Below are positions 54,187 through 63,080 of a DNA stretch of 64,000 nt, piece after piece; position 1 is the stretch's first letter; the number at the start of each line of letters is the position of its first letter. The position numbers and the translations under genes are program-made. This stretch comes from Loxodes magnus (taxonomy: Eukaryota > Ciliophora > Karyorelictea > Loxodida > Loxodidae), in assembly GCA_946699065.1 (NCBI GenBank), contig CAMPDV010000259.1:1-64000 (forward strand). The letters are read 5' to 3'. The notes below the pieces were generated by a model. That model made no database searches. It saw nothing but the letters and a program-made list of their open reading frames with translations, and was not told the DNA's origin.

Positions 54187-56559
54187 ATGTCAGCAGTCAA
54201 GTGTGAATTATGTGAAGAAGATTTCAACTAAGAGCTTAGAAAGCCTAGGTAGTTGGACTGTGGATGTATTCTCTGTGAGAAATGCTTGAAAGGCATTTAT
54301 AAGATTAATAAAAAGTTTAGATGTGAAACTCATAACATCATCACAACTAGACCAATTGAGTCATTACCAATTATGAACTTAGTAAGGCAATAGGCATAGA
54401 ACCTTATCAATCCGTAGGACATATGCTCTATTCATAGATAGTATTCCTTAACTCTATATTGCGTATAGGACAGCATAAGAATCTGTGTATAGTGTTAATT
54501 GATATCGCATTAAGGACATAGATGTTTCGCTACGTAGGATGCAATCTAGCATTTAAAGAGTTACTTGGAATCTACCTATAGAGCTATCAAGTAGAGACTA
54601 ATCTAATGCATATCTACATTGAATTAATGGTATAGTCAGATAAGTTAATTGTAGATATCCAGAATGGCTAATATGCTTTAGGTATAGCAATCGATCAAGT
54701 AGAGTATCAAGTAGGCATGTTAGAAGATGGTGAATGATTAATAATACTAAATAAAGAAGTAAATTTAGTTACTTAAAGAAAAATCTGATTACTATCAGAT
54801 GATAGGAAGTTAGGTCGAAGCTATCTCAAATAGTTCCTAGGATAATATCAATCAGTGTGAGAATAAGAAGAGACAGTTGAATTAATTTGAGTTAATAATT
54901 TAGGATAGGTTCTAGAATATCACCTAATCATCCTCTGTTGTATGTCGAGAGAATTTAAGTCAATAGGCTCTCTAGAATTTTATCGTTTCTCATCTAACGC
55001 AGTAGCTTTAGCCTAACTAAGTTTACTAGAGTTAAATGGCCTAAGCTAACTAGATCAAGTAATTATAGTTAGTAATAAAGCGCTTGTACCAAGACATTCA
55101 GAAATAGCACTTCTAATACGAAAATAAAGAATAAGCATATCGCAACCAAATCACCTCCCTAGAGCAATAGATTTCCAATTATTTTAGTCAGGTTAATGGT
55201 TTAAGTCAATAAGTCATTGGATAGAATAAGACAATATAGGATCTAACTGATTAGTTAGGAAGAACGAAATAAGAATCTTTTTAAGTCCTCTAGCAAAATG
55301 CATATGAATATCAGCTTTAGTTGAAGAATAAGGACAACTACTATCAGGTCTAATAACTATAATACGCTTAAGAGATTTAATAGCTTCAACAGCAAAAAAC
55401 TGTTCCTCAATAGGAATTAACTCTTAGTAGATAAGCCATCAATCAGTTATAAGATTAATTATCTAAATTATAATAAGAGAACTTGAATTACTAAGAGTAG
55501 ACAAAGATCTTATTGAAGGAGTAAGAGGTTTTAAAATCAGCTAATAAGTAATTGGAAGCTGATAATAAAATCCATTCTGAATAGCTAAGGTAAAAAGAAC
55601 AATAATTAAAAGACTTACCATTGGCTTTGGAATAGTCTAAATCTTAGACTAAATAGATAAAAGTATATAGGAGAGTATTCTGCAATACCAATAAGATCTA
55701 AAGTTAAAAGTTGGACAGTATCAATGGCTCCTGTGTTTACAATACGGTAGCATCAATGACTCCAATCTCTTATAATTGATCCTCGACATATTAGATCTCT
55801 GATGAGTTATTAATCTAGGTGGGTGGTTGCGATACTAAATCATATCTGGATAAGATCCTATAGATAACTGTTGGTAGTGTAGGTAGTGATTCAGTGATAA
55901 AAAAATCAGCTTCTTTGATCTAGCCAAGATTTATTTCTTAAATGGGATATGACAATAACAGATTGTTGTATATATTAGGAGGTATGGATCCGTAATCTTA
56001 TTCTTTATCATCTCATACTTATTATAATTACTATAATTCATTGGAGGTGTACGACATGGTTCTGAATGAATCTGTGTCATTGTTGAGTAATAAGGATTGT
56101 ATCGCTTATAATGGAATATGGGTATCATATGAGAGAGTATGGATAGTGGGTGGTCGAATATAAAGTTCAGATTTATCTAAGAATTTCCGCAAATCAAGTT
56201 TAGTATCATCATATGACGTGATGTTGAGTGTGTATTAGTAGTATGGGATGGAATTACCTAAGCTGGCATATTCTTTGGCAAGTGTGTGAGTGAATGAGAC
56301 TGAGTGTGCTTATATTTGGGACAACAATAATAATCTTTAGTAAACCTGTGTGTTTGACACTAGGTCCATGATAAGGGATGGTAGTTAATATCCTTATGAT
56401 ACAGTAACTGCTTTCTGAAACAATGGTCAATATGTGAATAATGTTATATGGATGTGGAGTAGTGATTATAAAGCTTAGTCAAATGTGATATACTATTATG
56501 ACATAAAAGTTGGTTCTTTGAAGGATAGAGAGTGGAAATCTATACAATTGAGTGTGTGA
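54187..56559 (+). CDS. TRIM-like RING/B-box/coiled-coil/kelch protein
   Basis: With TAA/TAG as Gln, the frame from ATG 54187 is open for 700 codons to TGA 56287-56289. It then continues, with a further TGA at 56416, to TGA 56557-56559. Residues 6-49 form a RING-type zinc finger: C6-x2-C9, C25-x-C27-x2-C30-x2-C33, C46-x2-H49. Residues 80-111 form a B-box type 2: C80, H83, C92, D95, C100, C103, H108, H111. Residues from about 115 to 510 are Gln-rich coiled coil. Kelch-like strands follow, with hydrophobic-Gly-Gly cores near residues 544 (QVGG), 597 (ILGG) and 653 (IVGG), and degenerate ones near 710 (YIWDN) and 756 (WMWSS). RING plus B-box plus coiled coil is the architecture of TRIM/RBCC E3 ubiquitin ligases, and kelch propellers usually bind the substrate. 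A ubiquitin-ligase role is therefore inferred, not shown. The conservative end is 56289. The regular 46-57-residue kelch spacing across both TGAs argues for the longer product. Confidence 0.85.
56287..56289 (+). other. In-frame TGA inside the kelch domain
   Basis: This TGA would end the TRIM-like protein under the standard ciliate code. The same frame continues for 42 codons to TGA 56416-56418 and for 46 more to TGA 56557-56559. Kelch-like spacing and Trp, Tyr and Asp-rich strands are maintained throughout. It may be a sense codon, a readthrough site, or a recent nonsense mutation. Confidence 0.5.
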
Positions 56560-56700
56560 GTTGATTCTCTTAACGAGGACAGTTATAAGTTATTATATTG
56601 TAAGTTATTAAGTATATTATAAGTTATTAAGTATATTTAAAGTATATTTAAAGTATATTTAAAGTATATTTAAAGTATATTTAAAATATATTTAAAGTGA
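56560..56700 (+). repeat. AT-rich 3' flank with 11-bp tandem repeat
   Basis: After the probable stop, the sequence degenerates into repeats of TAAGTTATTA. From 56631 to about 56698 the 11-bp unit GTATATTTAAA is repeated six to seven times, with G at 56631, 56642, 56653, 56664, 56675 and 56697 and A in place of G at 56686. The unit length is not a multiple of three, which supports a non-coding 3' region. The next in-frame TGA of the TRIM-like frame is at 56698. Confidence 0.8.
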
Positions 56701-56868
56701 ATTAAAGTATATAAAAGTATATTAGATCATTATAAAGTATATAATTTAAAATATGTATATAATTAGATGGTATTTATATTATATATATAGAGTTTATAAA
56801 TAAAGTCTGTATAGAATATGAATAGAGTAAGTGAAGAGTGTATGAGGCTGTTAGAGTTAATGAAAAAA

Positions 56869-57253
56869 GAAAAAAAGAAAAAAAGAAAAAAAGAAAAAAA
56901 GAAAAAAAGAAAAAAAGAAAAAAAGAAAAAAAGAAAAAAAGAAAAAAAGAAAAAAAGAAAAAAAGAAAAAAAGAAAAAAAGAAAAAAAGAAAAAAAGAAA
57001 AAAAGAAAAAAAGAAAAAAAGAAAAAAAGAAAAAAAGAAAAAAAGAAAAAAAGAAAAAAAGAAAAAAAGAAAAAAAGAAAAAAAGAAAAAAAGAAAAAAA
57101 GAAAAAAAGAAAAAAAGAAAAAAAGAAAAAAAGAAAAAAAGAAAAAAAGAAAAAAAGAAAAAAAGAAAAAAAGAAAAAAAGAAAAAAAGAAAAAAAGAAA
57201 AAAAGAAAAAAAGAAAAAAAGAAAAAAAGAAAAAAAGAAAAAAAGAAAAAAAG
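56869..57253 (+). repeat. (GAAAAAAA)48 octamer microsatellite
   Basis: G recurs every eight bases from 56869 to 57253 with seven A between, 48 perfect copies without a single interruption. A slightly imperfect copy (six A) precedes it at 56862. Both strands appear open (Lys/Arg/Glu on plus, Phe/Ser/Leu on minus) only because the repeat contains no stop. I do not consider those frames genes. Long perfect arrays like this are prone to slippage and to length error in assemblies. Confidence 0.98.
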
Positions 57254-57962
57254 AATTTTTTTTGTAAGAGAAAAAATGCATGTAAGAAAGAGAAAAAATT
57301 AAAAAAATTGAAAGAAGGGAGAAGGAGTTTAAAATATATGAAGAAAGAAAGAAAGAGTGAGTGAAATTAAAGGGAGTAGAGGAATAAAAAGGTGCAATTT
57401 AGTGTGTAGAAGTGGTTGAAAATTCATGAAAAATAAAAAAGCCTTTTTTTGCTCAGCGTTTTACACTGCAAGAGATTTTTTTTGATGGACTAAAAATTTT
57501 GGGTTGGACTAAAAAATTTTGAAAAATTAAGTAAAAGGGGTAAAACGTAAATATATTAAATAAAAAAATAAAAGAATCATGAATGATGAAAAAATAATTT
57601 AGAAAATAGAATAAAGTAAGTTCCGATATAATAAAAATATTAAAATATTTATAAATTTAATTATTTAGACTTATCGATAAGAAAAACTAAGTTAAAGAAG
57701 GATTATCTTATAAACTATTTATAGAAGTATAAACAATTTGAATATAAGGATAGATAATGATGAAAAGAGATAACTAACTAAATAAGTAAAAGAAACCAAA
57801 AAAAGAAATATAATTAAGAGAGAAAGGAAAAGTGTAGAGTTATTTTTGGAGATTTTCACTATAGAAGAATTTTAAAAATGGACTAATCTTGGATGTTTTG
57901 GTTTTTACTTGATTAAAAAATAATAATAAATTATTATATAATATAATATAATTTAATATAAA
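57254..57962. other. Non-coding AT-rich spacer
   Basis: No gene seen. The left part continues the purine bias (GAAAGAAAGAAAG near 57343). The motif TTGGACTAAAAA followed by TTTTG occurs near 57503, with a close copy (ATGGACTAAAAA) near 57484. A stretch with somewhat more G+C lies near 57450-57475. The last 60 bp are runs of TATAATATAAT that lead into the ORF1 start. Confidence 0.6.
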
Positions 57963-58748
57963 ATGGCATCTAAGAAATAATAGAATTCTCCAACAAAATC
58001 TAAAAATTAACCAGACTTTGCTAACTATTTCTATTGTTACAATTGGATAATTAGAAGCTAGAAAAAGAAGTTTAAGACTTTAAATTAACAATTTAATCTC
58101 TCATGTTAGCCATTAACTAATTGGTAAATTAATAGGATTCTAAGCAAGGAATTAAATAGTAGACTATTTTCCTTAGAAATAGATAAAAAGATAAATTGGT
58201 CAAATCGAATGAAATTTAAGATAAAATTTTTACCAGAGAATCAGTTAACTGGAGCATACCAAACTCAATTAACTATCAAATTCAGAATCATAAGGAGAAG
58301 AGAATCCGAACTAAACTTATTCTATTAGAAAAGAAAAATTAAATGTTGATATTGCTATAAGTATGGACATAAGGTTAATTAGTGTTAACGATTTAAGAAG
58401 AAGCAATCTTAAGTAACTTAAAGAGAAATCTAAAATTTATTCAAGATCTTATGCTTGCCAACTAGAAGACTTTCAAGAAAAAATATTTTAACCATTTTTA
58501 GAAACTTCAAAAATCTAAAAGGCATTGAGAGATACAATCTGGATTTGACTTACAAGAATTAGCAAGAGGAGAAAATAAAAATGTTATAAGAATTTACGAT
58601 TAAAAAAATCAAGTATAATACGATCTCGAGACCTATTAATTACTACAAAACTCTATAAACTCTAATTTATGGTAAGCTAAATAAAGGTGATGCCACATTA
58701 ATATATTATTATATTAATTTAAAATAAAAAAGGAACATAAAAATTTGA
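57963..58748 (+). CDS. LINE-type ORF1 (gag-like), CCHC zinc knuckle, copy 1
   Basis: From ATG 57963 the frame is open to TGA 58746-58748, 261 residues, with one internal TGA at 58347-58349. The N-terminus (MASKKQQNSPTKSKNQ) matches copy 2 at 59214 (MVPKKQQTSPTKP). A retroviral-type zinc knuckle C128-x2-C131-x4-H136-x4-C141 lies at 58344-58385, and the internal TGA is the residue right after C128. Basic residues follow. A GKLNKGDATL motif at 58671-58700 corresponds to GKPNKGDSTL in the other copies. Such proteins bind the element's RNA in non-LTR retrotransposons. The single TGA in 262 codons sits at a zinc-knuckle position where an aromatic residue is often found, so the ORF may be intact if TGA is sense. 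Endonuclease sequence does not follow, so this copy looks 3'-truncated. Confidence 0.7.
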
Positions 58749-59213
58749 AAGACAAGAAGTAAACGTAAATTAAAGTGTAATGTGAAAAGAATAATAGGAT
58801 TTTTAAGGAGTTTAAGAGTAAAAGAGAATAAGAGAAATGTAAGAAGACAAGAAGTAATTTAAAATAAAAAAAATTGTAAAGACAAAAGTATTTAACATTA
58901 GCTAAATAAAAAATTAAATTAAAAATAAAAAAAAAATTAATCATTAAAAAGATATCTTTATGAAAGAGAAGCGATGAAAAGAAGCTGAAAAAAATAATCT
59001 TTTAACTCTTTAATTTAAAAAATAGAAAATATAATAAGATAGATTGAAGCATCATAAAATGGATTTTAAATAAATAGAAGAGATAATTTAAATAAATTAT
59101 ATAGAATATATAAAGAAAAATAAAAGGATGCGCTTCATCTGCATAGAGCATATCAGGTGTACTGCTTGTATAGTATTTAAAAACATTTCTTAGATATATT
59201 ATATAAAAATAAA
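58749..59213. other. AT-rich spacer between two ORF1 copies
   Basis: No gene supported. Sequence at 58730-58950 is A-rich on the plus strand; the minus-strand frame there is low-complexity Phe/Leu/Tyr and not convincing. A short patch richer in G and C lies at about 59127-59175. It could belong to the 5' region of the ORF1 copy that follows, but no match elsewhere in the window supports this. Confidence 0.5.
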
Positions 59214-59945
59214 ATGGTACCTAAGAAATAACAGACTTCACCAACAAAGCCTTATAAAACTTAGTAGGATGTAGTCAATGTCCTCTACTATCTTTAGATA
59301 GAGAATTAAGAAATAACAAAAGTAATTAAAGATCTTTATAAACTAACTAATGAATTGTAAAATCCTATAGAAATTGTAAAATAGGAAAATTCAACACTAC
59401 GATAGGAATTGCTCTAAACCCGCACTTGCAACAAATTTAAGGTGGAATTTTACAGACAGAACAAATAGCAATAGAAATTTAAAATTTGAAAATACTAAAC
59501 CAGAAAAACTTAAAGAAAGTGATTCATTGGAAATAGAATAACAAACTGCAACAAAATATATTCCCTATCGGAAAATAATGATATGTTGACATTGCAAGCT
59601 TTCATTATATAAAGAAGAAATTGCTACCAATTTTAATAAAAATAAAAGAGATTAATATAAATCAAAGGGTAAGATATGCTTAAAATAAGCAAGACAAGTG
59701 AATGTTTGCTTAATCTGTAAAAAACTCCAACTAAGCCAAAAAGCTCCTTATATCTAAAAGGCAGTAAACTATTTCAATGAAAATGATAGCGATTAGGCCT
59801 ATCAAAAAAATCATGGAAAAAAATCTTAAAAATATCAAGAAACATGATAATGAAGATACAAGCAAATTTAAAGTGATAAATTATTTTTAAACAATAAATT
59901 AACAAACTAATAAGTAGTAAACCAAATAAAGGTGACACTAGAAAT
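59214..59945 (+). pseudogene. LINE ORF1 (gag-like) copy 2, frameshifted
   Basis: ATG 59214 opens a frame starting MVPKKQQTSPTKP, homologous to copy 1. A coiled-coil-like segment (IENQEITKVIKDL and onward) follows. The frame meets TGA at 59487, while homology continues in the +1 frame (YIPYRKIM, then C-TGA-H-C at 59584-59595). The second half of the zinc knuckle (NCYQF, compare QCQRF in copy 1) is again in another frame. At 59916-59945 a motif KPNKGDT in the original frame matches the end of the other copies. At least two or three small indels have broken the gene. The TGA after the first knuckle cysteine (59587-59589) is at the same position as in copy 1. Confidence 0.7.
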
Positions 59946-60008
59946 AATAGTGTTATGCTATAATAATATATTAGAATAAAGAAATATCATAAGTTTGATT
60001 TTGATAAA

Positions 60009-60097
60009 ATGAAGATTTATAACATTTATATCTAAGACTAGAACAATGTAATTAAATATGAAAGTATTATTACAAAAGAATTTAGAAAATAACTGAT
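60009..60097 (+). pseudogene. N-terminus of a LINE APE-type endonuclease
   Basis: In the same frame as the KPNKGDT motif of ORF1 copy 2, about 60 bases further on, ATG 60009 begins MKIYNIYIQDQNNVIKYESI and continues to KEFRKQLINV. This resembles the usual start of LINE endonucleases (lysine-isoleucine, N-x-Q-x-x-N, I-K-x-x-x-I, then Leu-Ile-Asp-Val). It is cut off at about 60097, where inverted ORF1 sequence begins. The missing rest of such a domain appears at about 60930. Confidence 0.55.
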
Positions 60098-60702
60098 TAA
60101 CGTGGAATCACCTTTATTTGGTTTTCCACGAATTAATAGTTTTTTGTTAATAAAAAGAAATTTCGATTTGTCTGGGTCAAGTCTAACATAAGTCCTTATG
60201 ATTTTCAATTAATTTTTTCTAATGGTTTCCGATAGGTCTATTCCCATTCATTTCTTATTGAACTCATTAAATGCATGTTAAATATGCGGAGCTTCTCTAT
60301 TTAGTTGGAGTATTTTCTTCTATAAAGTTTTCCTTCAAAATTGCAGTAGATGCTCATAATTTTCCGTTAGGGAATATAAGTTATTGGGATATGCTATTCT
60401 ACGTCCATTGGATCATTCATCGAAAGCTTTGATATGAGTATGCTTCCCGTTAATTCTGCGAATTGATTGAATTTAGTTTCTGATTATTCTATTTTAACAT
60501 TTTCTTCTTATTTATTTCCAATTTTTTTATCTTACACATTGATCATCAGAAATTCGGTTTTCTTTTCTAGTTCTTATACTTGTCTTAATAAGTTAAAATT
60601 TTTTTGTTACATGACTCTGAGTTCTTAAAGTATTTTTTAATATTCGTTTCTTGATTAAGATGAAGCCTTTTAAGAAAAGACTGATGACAAGAAATTTTCC
60701 AT
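60098..60702 (-). pseudogene. LINE ORF1 (gag-like) copy 3, inverted and decayed
   Basis: On the minus strand, ATG 60702 starts a frame (MENFLSSVFSQKASSQSRN) with a coiled-coil-like stretch (KILQELRVMQQKN, LLRQVQELEKK) that stays open for about 165 codons. The zinc-knuckle region is recognisable by similarity to copy 2 (YIPQRKIM against YIPYRKIM) but has lost the first Cys and the His (SIYCNFEGK). A frameshift at roughly 60240 moves the end into another frame, which finishes with KKLLIRGKPNKGDSTL at about 60098-60145. That motif is shared with copies 1 and 2 and proves the orientation. It is inserted between two parts of a plus-strand endonuclease. Confidence 0.65.
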
Positions 60703-60929
60703 TTTTTTCTCTTTTCTTATATAATAAAAAATATTCACTAAAAGTATCTAATTTCTATGATTTAATTTTAATTCTTTATACTATTATTTCTATTAGAATA
60801 GTAAACAAGAATAAAAATAGAAAAATAAATAAAGAAGATATATTTAAAATTCAGAGTTATTAAAAAAATATATGATAACTATATTTATAAGCTAAAATTA
60901 TTAATTTAATTAAATTAAAAGAAGACATA
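60703..60929. other. AT-rich segment upstream of inverted ORF1
   Basis: No gene supported. By position this would be the 5' untranslated sequence of inverted ORF1 copy 3, plus the junction to the endonuclease remnant that starts at about 60930. A 70-codon plus-strand frame that covers part of it is antisense to ORF1 and not a gene. Confidence 0.4.
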
Positions 60930-61445
60930 AAAAATAAAATTTAATGTGGCTAATCCTAAAGATCAGGTAGTGTTTGCTTTATTGTCAAAGAAGAACTTGA
61001 TTCGAGACAAATTGAAATTGACTTTGGCGATTAAAATAGTAGTTTCTTAGTAATTAAAGTTAATAACATTTATTTTACAACATATTATTTGCCAACAGAG
61101 GAAAAACTTTATCTGTCAAAGACTAATCATATTAAAACTTAGAACATATCCTTAATGAAGTAGGAGATTAAGCCCTTATGCTATTGGGAGACTTTAATGC
61201 TCTTTTGTAAGAGTATGGGAATAATAATTCATAAAAATAATAAAATAAAGCTTTGAAGAATATGATTTATAAATAGCTAATGATACAAGATTTTATGCTT
61301 TTAGAAGTAGGGTAAATCATAAAACTTATTGCAACAATTATGTTATAGTCAATTATCATATCACCATTGATTAGATTACACTATTTTAAGTTTCACATAA
61401 CACTTGACTTGATACAGATCACTTTCCTATACTGTTTAACTTACT
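60930..61445 (+). pseudogene. LINE ORF2, APE endonuclease domain, frameshifted
   Basis: Endonuclease motifs appear in three successive frames. The first has GSVCFIVKEELDSRQIEI and VNNIYFTTYYLPT (to about 61096). After loss of one base in what should be PTRGKT, the next has RGKTLSVKDQ and LLGDFNALLQEYGNNN (to about 61280), which includes the GDFN motif of the catalytic core. The third has RSRVNHKTYCNN, ITIDQITLF and LDTDHFPIL, corresponding to the R-x-D-y-I and S-D-H-x-P-I motifs. TGA occurs in frame just before LDTDHFPI (61405). Two indels make the domain non-functional. Confidence 0.75.
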
Positions 61446-63080
61446 TATCTAAAATATTAATAGAAACGTACCAATTCTTACTCCTAGAATAAATTTTAAG
61501 ATTAATAAACTTTAAAATTTAGAAATTAGATCTGAATACAAAGCCTTATTTGAATGATGCTTGATTAATTTTGATACAATTGATTAAAATAGTCTAGATT
61601 AATAATACTATTTTATAAGACATTTACCCATTAATAATGCAGATTAAATCTTAGGATAAGTTACATAGAATAATAACTTTAATTTACTTCCAATAAATAT
61701 TATTAAGAGTTTTAGCACAGCAAAATAAGCACAAATAGCTAACCAGTAAGTTTTAGAATAATAAGGAAGGGTAAACTAGATAGTTTTTGAAGTTGGCTTA
61801 TTAAAAGATAAAAAATATAATAGATATAAAAGTAATTACTGGAAATACAAGTAAAAATAAGCCAAAAAAATAGAGAATAAATGAATAAATCTCCTACTAA
61901 AATGTTTAAGTAAGCAAAAAAGTTTTTGAATCCAAGAAAGACAAATAGTATGTATTTGGATTCAGAAGGGTTTTCAAATTTCATATACAATTAGGAAAAT
62001 AATGTTCTTAATAAGCACAAAAACATTGATGAGGAAGAAATAAGAAAGTGTAATTAAAAAATTGATAATTCTTATAGAAATTGTGATTTCTTATAAGAGC
62101 AGGTACCTATATAGACAAGAGTTCGATCTATTTCATTTAAATGAAATTTAAACAATTTTAAAGAAATTAGGAAATAGCAAATAAAATGGAGCTAATGGCA
62201 TTAAAGCAGAACTCGTTAAATATGTTAATAAAGATTTTTATTTTGTGCTATTGAAATTTATAAATAACATGCTAAGAAATCAAAATAATCCAAATTAACT
62301 TAAGCAAATAATAATCCTTCCTATTTATAAAAAGGGATCAAAAAGTGATTGAAGAAATTGGAGTTTTATTGTACTTATAAACATCATCCTTAAAATATAT
62401 GATAAAAAGCTTACTTAAAGATTATATTAATATATTTAATAATGATAGATTATACATCCTTCACAATAGGGATTTCTGAAGAAAAGATAAACTTTGCACT
62501 AAATATGAACCTTATAATCAATTAATGATTTGTATAGAAGATGAGGAAAGAAGAAACATTTGCTCTCTACTCTTATTGATGTTGAAAAGATGCTTGATAG
62601 TTTTGATAGACGTCTATTTTTTGATAATTTAAGAAGAATTAAAATACCTTTAGCACTAATAAATAATATTAAATAATTTTATAAAGATCTAGATGTTAGA
62701 TTTCTATTAGATGGAAAATTATCAAGAATGTTATAATATAACAATGGTGTATTCTAAAGAAGTTCACATGAACCAGTACTTGCTATAATTTTCTATGATA
62801 TTGGTAATAGATACCTTGAAAATTATCAGAAATAACTTATATTTAAAATTTTGAACTGTTATTTTGTAACTAAAGCATGGGCTAAAGATTTGTTATTGAT
62901 TTTAAATGAAGATAATATGAATTCTTTAATAAAAGCTGTTTAAAAAGTGTTTAGTTGAGTAAAACTATCAATTAATACAGAAAAATGTGAATATATATGT
63001 TTTCTTAAGAAGAATTAAAAATAGAATGATTAAGATTTTAATATTACTTTGAATAATAACATTATCAAAAAGTCAAAAAT
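61446..63080 (+). pseudogene. LINE ORF2, reverse transcriptase domain, inactive
   Basis: One frame carries the RT signatures in order: GANGIKAEL (about 62188), IIILPIYKKGSKSD and RNW (about 62305-62360), PSQQGFLKKR (about 62458), LIDVEKMLDSFDR (about 62572, the motif A aspartate present), EPVLAIIFYDI (about 62770), and AWAKDLLLIL (62875) at the place of the catalytic F/Y-A-D-D box. There Lys replaces the first Asp, so the enzyme would be dead. The frame contains many TGAs. Some are where Trp is usual or plausible (SD-TGA-RNW at 62350, FS-TGA-VKLSIN at 62956); others are probably decay. Confidence 0.85.

Noticed and set aside
55931..56128. 65-codon minus-strand frame
   Set aside because: Antisense shadow of the kelch region of the TRIM-like gene.
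56763..57302. Lys/Arg/Glu and Phe/Ser/Leu frames over the octamer repeat
   Set aside because: They are translations of (GAAAAAAA)n, which has no stop on either strand. There is no unique sequence and no domain.
58731..58772. AGGAACATAAAAA followed by GAAAGAC, similar to parts of the satellite unit
   Set aside because: Thirteen exact bases match, but the two blocks are in the wrong order and spacing compared with the unit. In such A-rich DNA chance similarity is likely.
58714..58944. 76-codon minus-strand hydrophobic frame
   Set aside because: Composition is what A-rich plus-strand DNA gives in reverse. No motif, no homologous copy.
60651..61990. Short frames at 60651-60863 (plus) and 61739-61990 (minus)
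   Set aside because: The first is antisense to the inverted ORF1 start. The second is antisense to the reverse-transcriptase region.
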